Assembly: GCA_029194725.1 (NCBI GenBank) | Contig: JARFXQ010000020.1 | Location: forward strand, 1 to 43,467 | Source of the DNA: Nitrospira sp. | GTDB lineage: Bacteria > Nitrospirota > Nitrospiria > Nitrospirales > Nitrospiraceae | Direction: 5' to 3' | Length of the DNA: 43,467 nt | In this document: piece after piece, positions 26,139 to 34,652 of the stretch | Layout: every line of letters begins with the position of its first letter | How positions within the stretch are numbered: the first letter of the stretch is position 1 | Position numbers and translations under genes: made by a program | The notes under the pieces: generated by a model | The model's input: the letters and a program-made list of their open reading frames with translations, nothing else | The model's database searches: none | Told to the model about the DNA's origin: nothing

Positions 26139-27998
26139 GTGGGTGCCATACAACAAGGGGTCGGAACGATTCAACGAGTGCTCCGAGCCGTCAGAGGGCG
26201 CGGTGGATGGCTCGCAGTTCTCTTGTTGATAGCTGGTTGGCTTGCGCTCCCTTCGATTGGCCTCGCGGCGGAAGGTACATCGGCCGGACCGACCGAATAT
26301 CGAGATATTCCCTATATCGGCAGTCGGAACCTGGTCTGGATCGTTGCGCAGCTGCATCTACTCCTTGCAGGGTTTGTCTTGGGGGTGCCGATCTTCGCGT
26401 GGCTGTGCGAAGTCATCGCTTGGAGGGGAGGAGAAAAGCGCTACGACAAGCTCGCGAAGGAGTTTACCAAGCTTTTGACTTCGGCCTATGCGACCACCGC
26501 TCTGTTCGGCGGCATTCTTTTGTTTCTCTTGGTGTCGTTTTACCCCAAGCTCATGAATTACTTGACGGACGTCTTCTTTCCGTCCTTTTTGCTCTACTGC
26601 CTCCTGTTCTTGCTCGAAACCGCCACGCTCTATCTGTATTGGTATGGGTGGGACGCCATGCAGGACGGGAGGAAGAAAACGTTGCACGTGTTCCTAGGGT
26701 TTCTGCTGAACTTCTTCGCTTTGTTCATCATGATCGTACCCAATGCCTGGGCCACGTTCCAGGCCAGCCCCGTTGTGATTGCTGAAGGCACGGCCATCGA
26801 GCGGGCCTGGGCGGCCACGTGGAACCCGACTTGGTGGCCGATCAATGTCCATCGCCTCATCGCCAACGTCGTGCTCGGTGGGTACATTTGTGGAGCCTAT
26901 GCCGGAGTTCGGTATTTGTCGGTCAAGAGTACCGAGGAGCGTGAGCATTATGACTGGATGGGCTATGTCGGCAACTTTATCGGCGTGTTTGGCCTGTTGG
27001 CCCTGCCGTTCGCCGGCTACTGGCTCATGCGGGAAATCTATCAGTACAACCAACAGATGGGCATTACCCTGATGGGAGGATTCCTGTCCTGGCTTTTCAT
27101 CATCCAAGCCATGTTGATCGGGGTCTTGTTTCTTGGTTCAAACTATTATTTCTGGCTGGGCATTACCTATCGCATCCCCGGATCGGAGGCAAAATATCGG
27201 CGGTCCATGTTGTTGATGCTGATCAGCCTGCTGTTCTGTCTTGCGGTGTGGATGACGCCGCACTCGCTGGTCGCCAGCATTGAAGAGGCCCAGAAGATGG
27301 GAGGGGCTCACCATCCATTGCTCGGTGTCCTGGGCGTCATGTCGGCCAAAATGACGGTGGCGAACCTCATGATTCTCATCACGTTCATGAGCTTCGTCAT
27401 GTATTGGCGGGCGGGGAAGCAAGATACCGCCGGCTGGGCGAAGCTGGGAAAGGCGGTCATGAGCGCTGTGTTAGTGTTGGCCAGCCTTGCTGTCATCGTC
27501 CTCGGCGTGTGGGGATACTTCGTGCCGGCGATCGTCCGCATCAATTATTTCTCCACGTCCCAGGTGTTGATCGTCATCTTCGTCATCCTGACGATTGCGC
27601 CGTTGACGGCACTGTTACTTAAGAGTGCCAAGACGACGACGGAGATGGTATGGGGCAGTATGCCTCCGCGTGCCGGGTACGCCCTGGTCCTCAATGCCGT
27701 CATGATCATCCTCCTCATGGCGCTGATGGGCTACGCGCGATCCTCGTCCCGCGTCCATTGGCATGTGTACGGAGTCATGCGTGATTCATCGCCCTATGCC
27801 TATTCACCGGCCCTCGGGAGCGCGTCGCTGATCATGGGCTTTTGCACGTTTTTCTTCTGTATCCTTGTGGCCTTTATCTTTTGGGTCGCCACGATGGGGG
27901 ACAAGGCCAAGGCTGCTGCGCCACCGGGGAAGAGAGAGTTGCCGCACGGCATTCCGGCGATGGCCGGAGGGGCTCCGGAAGAGCGGCAACAGACTTGA
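26139..27998 (+). CDS. Cytochrome bd-like membrane protein B (CydA-related)
   Basis: The GTG at 26139 is chosen because GAGGTGATGAG lies just upstream and an earlier start would overlap the preceding gene heavily. The 619-residue protein has a signal-like first helix and about 14 further helices. It is a paralogue of bd-like protein A: histidine in AQLHLLL, glutamate in FLLETATLYLYW, histidine in INVHRLIANV and methionine in IQAMLIGVLFL match the haem-ligand positions of CydA. The quinol loop and GRQPW motif are missing. The C-terminal part shares with protein A an Arg-Ser, His-x-Tyr, Asp-Ser, Pro pattern (RVHWHVYGVMRDSSPYAYSP). Both copies probably sit in one complex. Confidence 0.8.
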   Translation: MGAIQQGVGTIQRVLRAVRGRGGWLAVLLLIAGWLALPSIGLAAEGTSAGPTEYRDIPYIGSRNLVWIVAQLHLLLAGFVLGVPIFAWLCEVIAWRGGEKRYDKLAKEFTKLLTSAYATTALFGGILLFLLVSFYPKLMNYLTDVFFPSFLLYCLLFLLETATLYLYWYGWDAMQDGRKKTLHVFLGFLLNFFALFIMIVPNAWATFQASPVVIAEGTAIERAWAATWNPTWWPINVHRLIANVVLGGYICGAYAGVRYLSVKSTEEREHYDWMGYVGNFIGVFGLLALPFAGYWLMREIYQYNQQMGITLMGGFLSWLFIIQAMLIGVLFLGSNYYFWLGITYRIPGSEAKYRRSMLLMLISLLFCLAVWMTPHSLVASIEEAQKMGGAHHPLLGVLGVMSAKMTVANLMILITFMSFVMYWRAGKQDTAGWAKLGKAVMSAVLVLASLAVIVLGVWGYFVPAIVRINYFSTSQVLIVIFVILTIAPLTALLLKSAKTTTEMVWGSMPPRAGYALVLNAVMIILLMALMGYARSSSRVHWHVYGVMRDSSPYAYSPALGSASLIMGFCTFFFCILVAFIFWVATMGDKAKAAAPPGKRELPHGIPAMAGGAPEERQQT

Positions 27999-28088
27999 AG
28001 AAAGTTTTGGGAAATTTTGATGGTTACAGCGTGAGTCTTGATTTAAAAACTGAGTACGCAGAGCTCAGCACTTAACATTCGAGGGCCT
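27999..28088. other. Intra-operon gap
   Basis: Ninety bases between bd-like protein B and the next cytochrome contain no frame. No terminator-like hairpin with a T-run was seen, so read-through is likely. Confidence 0.3.
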
Positions 28089-28712
28089 ATGAGTGAAGTC
28101 GCGCAATTGCAATTGATCTCACTGTCTATCGTCGGGGTCGGGATTCTGATCCTCCTTTTTATCAAGGCGACATTTGTCCGAGTCACCGGATTTGTGGCCA
28201 TCGTGCTAGGGTTGTTTTCGCTCACATGCCTCGCAGTGCCGCAGATGGCCTCCCTGCCTCCGGCGGAAGAGAAGATCGACATCGCGAGCATCAAGACCCC
28301 GACCGACATCGCGGCCATCGGGCAGACAGTGTTCTTCAGCAAGGGCCAATGTGCTCTGTGTCATTCCATCGGTCCGAGTGAATCGGCCCGTTGCCCGGAT
28401 TTGAAGGGAATCGGCGCAAAATTGAGCCGGGGGTTCCTTTATGAAAGTTTGACGGATCCGCAGGCGTTCGTGTATCAGGACTATCGGCACGGAGGGGTGC
28501 CGAAGGAATATCCGGCCACGATGCCCGCTATCAACAAGGATCCGATCGGACTCTCGAAGAATGAAATTTTGGCCGTCATCGCGTTTCTACAACAGATGAG
28601 CGGGGAGCCGATCTCCATCAGCGCATCGGAACTCGAAATACCGGGCCAGGCTCCATCAGCTCCTGTGAAAGCAGCCGAATCGGCACTCGTAGCCGACGCA
28701 TACACGCACTAG
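28089..28712 (+). CDS. Membrane-anchored cytochrome c (monohaem)
   Basis: The 207-residue product has two N-terminal helices (about residues 9-26 and 30-52) and one haem c site CALCH at residues 88-92. A following Met (PATMPAINKDPIGLS) is suited as axial ligand. The C-terminal tail is Ala/Ser/Pro-rich. The domain type resembles the cytochromes c that accept electrons in bacterial bc complexes. The next cytochrome gene starts 10 bp after its stop, with GGGAGGAACGT as ribosome binding site. Confidence 0.85.
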   Translation: MSEVAQLQLISLSIVGVGILILLFIKATFVRVTGFVAIVLGLFSLTCLAVPQMASLPPAEEKIDIASIKTPTDIAAIGQTVFFSKGQCALCHSIGPSESARCPDLKGIGAKLSRGFLYESLTDPQAFVYQDYRHGGVPKEYPATMPAINKDPIGLSKNEILAVIAFLQQMSGEPISISASELEIPGQAPSAPVKAAESALVADAYTH

Positions 28713-28722
28713 GGAGGAACGT

Positions 28723-29439
28723 ATGGGCGCGTTAGGAAAGCCGATCATCCTCATGGTAGCCATGTACTTATTCTTGAAGTTTGTGCTGCCGAATATACCG
28801 GGCTCGGCGCCTCTTCCCTCCAGCTTGATTTTCCTCTACCTCCTCCTGACCGCCTCCGGTATCGTGATCTATGAGACATTGAGTGGAGAATCCAAAGATG
28901 CCTTCTGGGGGCCGATGCAACGGTTCCTGACGGGAAAAAATAGCGGTGGATTGCAAGTGCTTCGCTACGGTGTCCTCATTCTGTTTCCTCTGCTGGTGGG
29001 ATGGGAAACGTACGGCAGTACCGCATCGAGCGATCTTCCACCGACAGAAGGCAGAACGATTCATCCTGCACCGCCAGGGGAGTACACAGGGCTGTCGAAT
29101 CCTGTTCCCAAAACCCCCGAGAATATCATGCAGGGCAAAGGGTTCTACGCGGCCTTTTGTTCTCCTTGTCATGGCGGGAACTTCGATGGAAAAGGCCCAG
29201 CTGCTCGCGGCTTCAACCCTCCTCCCGCCAATTTTGCCGATCCGACCACGATCGCGATGTTGCAAGAAAGTTATCTGTTCTGGCGCATCAAGAAGGGCGG
29301 CGTCGGACTCCCGATTGAAGGAGCGCCATGGAGGTCCGCCATGCCTCGTTGGGAGGTGGAATTGCCGGACGAATGGATTTGGAAGATCATCATGGGCGAA
29401 TACGACGGAGCGCATCAATCTCCACGAACCTGGGAATGA
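28723..29439 (+). CDS. Membrane-anchored cytochrome c (monohaem)
   Basis: The 238-residue product has about three N-terminal helices (residues 7-25, 33-50, 85-100) before a periplasmic haem c domain with CSPCH at residues 146-150. The haem domain contains GKGPAARGFNPPPANF and WRIKKGGVGLP, common in cytochromes c fused to or serving quinol-oxidising complexes. A methionine (SAMPRW) may be the sixth ligand. It is tightly linked to the preceding cytochrome gene and probably forms part of the same electron relay. Confidence 0.85.
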   Translation: MGALGKPIILMVAMYLFLKFVLPNIPGSAPLPSSLIFLYLLLTASGIVIYETLSGESKDAFWGPMQRFLTGKNSGGLQVLRYGVLILFPLLVGWETYGSTASSDLPPTEGRTIHPAPPGEYTGLSNPVPKTPENIMQGKGFYAAFCSPCHGGNFDGKGPAARGFNPPPANFADPTTIAMLQESYLFWRIKKGGVGLPIEGAPWRSAMPRWEVELPDEWIWKIIMGEYDGAHQSPRTWE

Positions 29440-29491
29440 GGGAGAGGAATAGCGCGGAGGGAGTGAGTGGTGTAGGGAGAATGAGACCAGT

Positions 29492-30319
29492 ATGAAGCCG
29501 GTGAATGAAATGATGAAGCAGGTTCTGTTGGGTGGGGCGGCAGTAATCGTGGCCATGGTCCTCTGCGGAGCACCGTTCAGCTTTGCCCAAGAGAGCGTGG
29601 CGGTTCGGGCTACGCTCGTGACCGGCGGGCTGCCCCTTGACGATCCGAACGCCGCAGCCTGGAGCAGCGTGGCACCGGCCTCCTTCCCAATGTCGCCACA
29701 AGTGCATTGGCCGAACCGGATTCAAGAAGTCACGGTCAAAGACGTGTCCGTGCGCGCGCTGCACGACGGGAAACAGGTCGTTTTTCTTCTGGAATATGCC
29801 GATCCCACCCAAGATCCGGACGATGGCGCGGCGCTCGAGTTCATGGTTGGAGACAAGAAGGCACATTTTGCCCATGGACAACCGATGCTGCAGGTGGAAG
29901 GCGGACCGGTCAATATTTGGTTTTGGAAGAACAAGACGAACAAGGCCGTCGATATGAGCGCGAAAGGCTTCGGCACGTTGAAGCAGCAAGTGCATCAAGA
30001 CGTGAACGCAAAAGGCACCTACTCAAACGGCAAGTGGAAAATAGTCTTTTCCCGCAATCTCTCGAACGAACATCCCGATGAAGATGTTCAAATTACACCA
30101 GGACAATTTATCAACATCGCCTTTGCGGTGTGGGACGGGCGAAAAGATGCCGCTGGCGAGTTGGTCGAAAAGGGGTCTCAAAAGGCCGTTTCGTCCTGGT
30201 GGTATTTCCGAGCCGATGCGCCGCCGGACTATTCCAGCTATATGTACGCGGCGGTAGCCGTGGCATTGGCCTTGGGGTTTCAGTTTGTCCTAATCAGAAA
30301 ACTCAAGAAAGGGCAGTGA
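29492..30319 (+). CDS. Ethylbenzene-dehydrogenase-type haem-b protein, tail-anchored
   Basis: The 275-residue product has a signal peptide (VAMVLCGAPFSFAQ) and a beta-sandwich domain like the gamma subunits of ethylbenzene dehydrogenase, chlorate reductase and nitrite oxidoreductase (NxrC). Typical segments are VSVRALHDGKQVVFLLEYADPTQDP, KWKIVFSRNL and FINIAFAVWDGRKDAAGE. In that family the domain binds one haem b and relays electrons. A C-terminal helix (about residues 250-268, AAVAVALALGFQFVLI) with a basic tail anchors it in the inner membrane. No molybdenum enzyme is encoded nearby, so it probably serves the bc-like complex. Confidence 0.8.
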   Translation: MKPVNEMMKQVLLGGAAVIVAMVLCGAPFSFAQESVAVRATLVTGGLPLDDPNAAAWSSVAPASFPMSPQVHWPNRIQEVTVKDVSVRALHDGKQVVFLLEYADPTQDPDDGAALEFMVGDKKAHFAHGQPMLQVEGGPVNIWFWKNKTNKAVDMSAKGFGTLKQQVHQDVNAKGTYSNGKWKIVFSRNLSNEHPDEDVQITPGQFINIAFAVWDGRKDAAGELVEKGSQKAVSSWWYFRADAPPDYSSYMYAAVAVALALGFQFVLIRKLKKGQ

Positions 30320-30321
30320 GC

Positions 30322-31347
30322 ATGAAGGCGGCACGGCTGGGTGTCATTGGGTTGGTGGTTGGGGTAGTAGGGGGCGCGTCCTTGATTACCGCAGGGTGCG
30401 CGAGCGAGCAAGAGAAGCGGGGGCACGAGCTCTATACCCACTATTGCAGCGATTGTCACGGTGAGAGCGGCAAGCAAAACCAAGGGTTTAATTGGTCCGC
30501 GATGCCTGATCCGAAACCGAAAGATCTGTCGAATAAGTCCGAGATGGGCACGTTCAAGGATGAGGACCTCTTCAGCACAATCTCGCGCGACATGTTGGAC
30601 ACGAGCGAGGAGGGCGGTGATCCGATCGGAGACGACGACTTTGCGGTTCCGACGATGCCGACATTCAAGTATACGTTGTCTGAGGATGAAATTTGGGCGA
30701 TCGTCGGACACGTGCGCACGTTGCACGGGATGAAGATGGAGTTTAATGTTGGGGCGCGCAAGATTTCGCTTGAAGAAGGGCTGAAAACCGCCCAGGCCAA
30801 GTTTGAGCAGACCAAGCAGGCTTATGAAGCGGCGGAGAAGAAAGCGAGCGACGAAGCGGAGCGGAAGAGCGAGCAGTTGAAGAAAGACGTGGACGTAGAT
30901 GAATCTGCCTATGCGGCTGAACAGGCGGCGATGGTGCAAGCTAAGAAAGAGCTGGATGCGGCACAGGTTGCGCTCAACAACTTTTCCACTAGGCCTGGGA
31001 AGGGGGTCAGTATTCCAAGGCCTGATCTGACGGTCAAGCCAGCGGAAGCTGCAAAATTGGCCGATCGCGGGAAAAGGCTCTACGAAAATAAGTATGGCTG
31101 CAACGGGTGCCACAATCTTGCCGGTGAAGGTGGCAAGATCGGCCCTGCCTTGGATCGAGCAGGATTTCGGCTGAACGCGACCTGGATCTATCGCTGGCTG
31201 AAGAACCCGCAGGCTATGGACGCACACACACGCATGCCGGCATTGGGATTGAATGACGCAGATGCAAAGGCCGTGACCATGTATGTCGCCACGTTACGCG
31301 CCCCCAAAGCGGAACCCGTCGCGCAGAAGCCGGTCGAAAAGCCTTAG
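30322..31347 (+). CDS. Dihaem cytochrome c lipoprotein with coiled-coil linker
   Basis: The 341-residue protein has a lipoprotein-type signal (GASLITAGC). It has two haem c sites, CSDCH at residues 42-46 and CNGCH at 260-264. Between them lies a long charged helix (about residues 150-220: repeated Ala, Glu, Lys and Gln with heptad-like spacing) predicted to be a coiled coil. The two haem domains therefore look like beads joined by a rod. The C-terminus is Pro/Lys-rich. It starts 2 bp after the stop of the haem-b gene, and its own end overlaps the convergent UbiA gene by 4 bp. It is likely the terminal electron carrier of the operon. Confidence 0.85.
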   Translation: MKAARLGVIGLVVGVVGGASLITAGCASEQEKRGHELYTHYCSDCHGESGKQNQGFNWSAMPDPKPKDLSNKSEMGTFKDEDLFSTISRDMLDTSEEGGDPIGDDDFAVPTMPTFKYTLSEDEIWAIVGHVRTLHGMKMEFNVGARKISLEEGLKTAQAKFEQTKQAYEAAEKKASDEAERKSEQLKKDVDVDESAYAAEQAAMVQAKKELDAAQVALNNFSTRPGKGVSIPRPDLTVKPAEAAKLADRGKRLYENKYGCNGCHNLAGEGGKIGPALDRAGFRLNATWIYRWLKNPQAMDAHTRMPALGLNDADAKAVTMYVATLRAPKAEPVAQKPVEKP

Positions 31348-32234
31348 ACCAGCACCCCCGCGAGAAGCCCAACGAGAATGGCTACGCCTACCCAGACGTG
31401 TGCGCGAAACATGGCGAACGCGTGAGTCGGTGTAATCGGCCTTCGTAGCTGACTGATCTGAAGTAGAAAAAATACCGCTACGCCTGAGAGAACCACGTAA
31501 TATGGCCATCTCAGCTCGGCGAGCCATCCTGCTGTGGTCAAGAAGGTCAGCATGATACCGAACGCCAAGCCCACTCCTTGATGAACGAAAGATCCGAAGT
31601 ATAGGGCGGCCGACTTGACTCCAATGCGGCGATCGTCCTCCTGATCCTGGATCGCATAGATTGTGTCATAGGCCACAGCCCATGCGACGGTTGTTCCAAA
31701 GAGACACCACACCGGTGCGTCCAATTGCCCTTGCACCGCAGCCCATGCCATGACTGTTCCCCAGCCAAACGCGATGCCAAGCATGGCTTGCGGGATGTGG
31801 ATCCATCGTTTGGAGTATGGATAGAGGGCTGCGAGAAAGAACGCGATTGGCGCGAGCCAGGTCACGATAGGCCGAAGGAAGAACAGGAGGCTTGCCGCCA
31901 CGGCAAGGAGCAATCCGAGCAGCAGCATCGCATGGCGCCGAGATACCTCACCTGAGGCCAAGGGACGAGTTTTGGTGCGAGTGACCTGCCGGTCGAACGA
32001 TTGATCCGCCAAATCGTTCATGATCACTCCCGCGCTCCGCATTAAGAACGATCCGCCGACGAAAATGACTAACAGATGGAGTGGAGGAATCCCTCGGTTG
32101 GCCAGTACCAACCCCCACATCGTAGGCAGGAGTAAGAGATAGGTACCGGTCTGGTTGGGGAGCCGGATTAATCGAGCTAGAGCAGACCAAGGAATCCCAG
32201 AGGAAGTAGAGGATGATACCGCCCGGTTGGACAT
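31344..32234 (-). CDS. ubiA: UbiA-family prenyltransferase
   Basis: The 296-residue membrane protein has about eight to nine helices and both acidic motifs of aromatic prenyltransferases: NDLADQSFD at residues 73-81 and DQEDD in the second half. These bind magnesium and polyprenyl diphosphate. It attaches an isoprenoid chain to an aromatic quinone precursor. The sequence is closest to 4-hydroxybenzoate polyprenyltransferases, but Nitrospira-type bacteria use menaquinone, so the role may be the MqnP step of the futalosine route. It points away from the caspase-like gene and overlaps the last cytochrome gene tail to tail. Confidence 0.85.
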   Translation of the reverse strand: MSNRAVSSSTSSGIPWSALARLIRLPNQTGTYLLLLPTMWGLVLANRGIPPLHLLVIFVGGSFLMRSAGVIMNDLADQSFDRQVTRTKTRPLASGEVSRRHAMLLLGLLLAVAASLLFFLRPIVTWLAPIAFFLAALYPYSKRWIHIPQAMLGIAFGWGTVMAWAAVQGQLDAPVWCLFGTTVAWAVAYDTIYAIQDQEDDRRIGVKSAALYFGSFVHQGVGLAFGIMLTFLTTAGWLAELRWPYYVVLSGVAVFFLLQISQLRRPITPTHAFAMFRAHVWVGVAILVGLLAGVLV

Positions 32235-32336
32235 GATGCGACCTTAGCCCAGGGCAAACAGACTGTCAATTTGTCATTCCCGGTTGTGAGCCTAGCGTGA
32301 ATTCGGTATAACCAGAAGGTAAACAAGCTGCCCCCG

Positions 32337-34334
32337 ATGCTGATCGCCAATTTCACGCCATGGCACCGCTTCTTCTCTCTCTCTCTCGTGCTGACACTCG
32401 TCCTGTCAGGTACCGGCTGTTCTCTGCTGAAGCGAGGGAGGGAGGGGGCCAATTCCCAACCGATTCCATTGAGACCAGCCATCTGGTTTTCACCGAGCGT
32501 CACCACGGCTGAAGTGCCATACCTCGATGGTTGTGGAGAGACGAGATCATTCGCGCTTGCGAATCTGCTTGTTGCCTCCGTTCCTAAGAAGTTGTCGGAA
32601 GTCTTCACCGGTGTCATGGCCCAGAGCCAGACCGATGATACCATCGCGTCCGACGGAGTGATTGAGGTCGGATTAGGACCAAGACGGATCGAGCTTGCCG
32701 TCCCAAAGCAAGCGCAAGGAACATACCCGGCGACGGCAACGGTCGGAATTGAAATGGCGTTCTTGGCAAGGGACAAAACGGTACTCTTTGGTAAGAAGCT
32801 CGAAGGTGTCGGCCGTGGTACTGTGACGGTCGGCGGAGAGTCGTGTCAGATAACGGGATTGGAGAGGATTGTGCAGGACGCGATCGATTCGGCGAATAGC
32901 GAGTTGGCTCAACAGATCGCGCAATCGGTCCCGATCCGAGAATATGCGGCTCAACGAGACGCTGAGGTTTCAATTGCGACACCGGCAACGGGAGCCGTCA
33001 CGTCGCTTCCTACAGCGGCCGAGACAGCAGCGGAACCGCCGTCGGTCGCTTCGGCCACGACTCGTGGGCCGGCGCAGCTAAGTTTTCGTGCCATCATCCG
33101 GGATGAAAGTCGAGACCAATTCCTTCAACCGGATGAATCCCTCACGATCGAAATCGAAGTGAAGAACGAGGGACTGGGAACAGCAAAGGACGTGACCATC
33201 ACGGCTGAAGGAAAAGCCGAGTTGGCCGCCTTGTTTCCTCCGGAAGTCCAAATCGGCACCCTCCAATCGGGGGAGATCAAACGCACCTCGATCACACAAC
33301 GGGTGACGGCATCACAAGAACATCTTCATGGAGAATTGACGTTGAATTTGCGGACGAGCAGCCCGAAGGCGTCCGTTCCCCCGCCCAAAATATTCACGTT
33401 TGGAGTCAAACCGAGAGTCATCGACCCTGCGTTGGTTCCGGATGTCGACAACATGCCGAATTCATTGGCGGCGTTTACCCAGCCGAAAGCCGTTATTATT
33501 TCGATCGGCGTGGGGACGTTTCGCGACGCACAGATCCCCGCGGTCAAGTATGCACGTCATGATGCGGAAGTCATGGCAGAATATTTGCGCATCATCTGCG
33601 GTGTCCCTGGCGAACGCATACGAATATTGCTTGATCGACAGGCCCTCGTACGGGATTTTGAAGACACGTTTGAACAATGGCTTCGAAAGAAGGCGGACCG
33701 GGAGACCGTGGTCTATGTGTTTTTTGCCGGACGAGCTCTGGTAGAGGGCGGGACCGGTGCGATCTCGCTCGTGCCGCATGATGGGATACCCTCCGGGGCA
33801 AACCAGCTCTATGCCCTCGTCCGGCTACAGGAAGTTCTCTTTCGCCTTCCGATCCGGCGGGCTATTCTGATGTTCGACGTCTCGATGGATCCCTCTCCGG
33901 GTGCCGCTCTTGCCGACATCCCTTCGCCCGCCTGGGAATCACCGATCAGCGAGGCAAGGAAAGATGTGGAAATGTGGATGGTGGGCAATCGAAGCCTGCA
34001 GGAAGCCCATGCATATGACGAAGGCAAGCATGGGTTGTTTACGTACCATCTTCTCAGAGGGTTGCAGGGTCTTGCCGATGCGGATCGAGACGGGACAGTC
34101 ATCGCCGGCGAACTCTGTACCTATGCTCGGGGCCAGGCGGCGCGTGTGGCGAGTGAACAATTCGCCAACAAGCAAGATGCGCTCTGTGTACCCGGAACCG
34201 GACGGGAGGGCATGGTGCGCATACATCCGGTGGCGAGAGGCAATAACCCTAAACCGGCTCCGACGCCTCAACAACCTCAGCCGTCAGCCGACTCTGTCGG
34301 TCCAGCTCCAAGTGTAAAGCCTATTGGTCCCTAG
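32337..34334 (+). CDS. Lipoprotein with catalytically dead caspase-like domain
   Basis: The 665-residue protein has an N-terminal lipoprotein-type signal (LVLTLVLSGTGC). An outer-membrane-lipoprotein-like domain follows (residues about 60-190), then a linker, an Ig-like/CARDB-type sandwich (about 245-365) and a caspase-like (peptidase C14) domain from about 385. The caspase fold is clear: KAVIISIGVGTF, VKYARHDAEVMAEYL, RIRILLD and VVYVFFAG. However, the catalytic His position (normally SGHG) is Arg466 in FFAGRAL, and the catalytic Cys position (normally DxC) is Ser516 in MFDVSMD. It is probably a binding or scaffold protein at the cell envelope. Partners are unknown. Confidence 0.75.
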   Translation: MLIANFTPWHRFFSLSLVLTLVLSGTGCSLLKRGREGANSQPIPLRPAIWFSPSVTTAEVPYLDGCGETRSFALANLLVASVPKKLSEVFTGVMAQSQTDDTIASDGVIEVGLGPRRIELAVPKQAQGTYPATATVGIEMAFLARDKTVLFGKKLEGVGRGTVTVGGESCQITGLERIVQDAIDSANSELAQQIAQSVPIREYAAQRDAEVSIATPATGAVTSLPTAAETAAEPPSVASATTRGPAQLSFRAIIRDESRDQFLQPDESLTIEIEVKNEGLGTAKDVTITAEGKAELAALFPPEVQIGTLQSGEIKRTSITQRVTASQEHLHGELTLNLRTSSPKASVPPPKIFTFGVKPRVIDPALVPDVDNMPNSLAAFTQPKAVIISIGVGTFRDAQIPAVKYARHDAEVMAEYLRIICGVPGERIRILLDRQALVRDFEDTFEQWLRKKADRETVVYVFFAGRALVEGGTGAISLVPHDGIPSGANQLYALVRLQEVLFRLPIRRAILMFDVSMDPSPGAALADIPSPAWESPISEARKDVEMWMVGNRSLQEAHAYDEGKHGLFTYHLLRGLQGLADADRDGTVIAGELCTYARGQAARVASEQFANKQDALCVPGTGREGMVRIHPVARGNNPKPAPTPQQPQPSADSVGPAPSVKPIGP

Positions 34335-34361
34335 CCCACGAGACGATGCTGGTTCGCTTCA

Positions 34362-34390
34362 TTGACAGGTTCGCCGGTGGCCGTTATCAT
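34362..34390 (+). promoter_or_regulatory. Predicted promoter of tRNA-Thr
   Basis: A consensus TTGACA at 34362-34367 and TATCAT at 34385-34390 are separated by 17 bp, 44 bp before the tRNA. Confidence 0.6.
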
Positions 34391-34434
34391 GCCGAACAGG
34401 GCCCCATCCCATCTTTCATTTGCCTCACCAGGGT

Positions 34435-34510
34435 GCCGGCGTAGCTCAGTTGGTAGAGCAGCGGTTTCGTAAACCGCAGGTCGCCCGTTCAATCCGGGTC
34501 GCCGGCTCCA
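34435..34510 (+). tRNA. tRNA-Thr (CGT)
   Basis: The acceptor stem pairs GCCGGCG (34435-34441) with CGCCGGC (34500-34506). The D-arm is TAGCTCAGTTGGTAGAGCA, the anticodon stem-loop GCGGT-TTCGTAA-ACCGC and the T-loop TTCAATC. Anticodon CGT (34468-34470) reads ACG. CCA is encoded at 34508-34510. The 3' half doubles as the left attachment site of the integrative element and was presumably restored by it. Confidence 0.95.
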
Positions 34511-34512
34511 TA
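34466..34512 (+). repeat. attL, tRNA-Thr 3' half (47-bp direct repeat, left copy)
   Basis: It begins at the anticodon loop (TTCGTAAACC...) and ends two bases past the encoded CCA. It is identical over 47 bp to 41695-41741, and the flanking bases differ at both ends. Confidence 0.9.
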
Positions 34513-34556
34513 CTTTCAACCAATTCGGTCGTCGTCTTGAAGTGGATAGAACCATC

Positions 34557-34581
34557 CTGTGCCACTTTTTGTGCCACCTTC
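34557..34581 (+). repeat. Subterminal 25-bp direct repeat, left copy
   Basis: This stretch is identical to 41530-41554 in the same orientation. It contains the unit GTGCCAC twice, separated by five T's. Such paired short repeats near both ends of an integrative element are typical of arm-type recombinase or excisionase binding sites. Function is inferred. Confidence 0.65.
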
Positions 34582-34652
34582 CATACAGCGTTTGTGTATG
34601 AATAAGCTATGAGTGGTTGGGCTGAGCCCGTGAGGGTTCTCTCTGGTATCGA

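Noticed and set aside
32337..34334. Active caspase-type protease
   Set aside because: The positions of the catalytic His and Cys hold Arg466 and Ser516.
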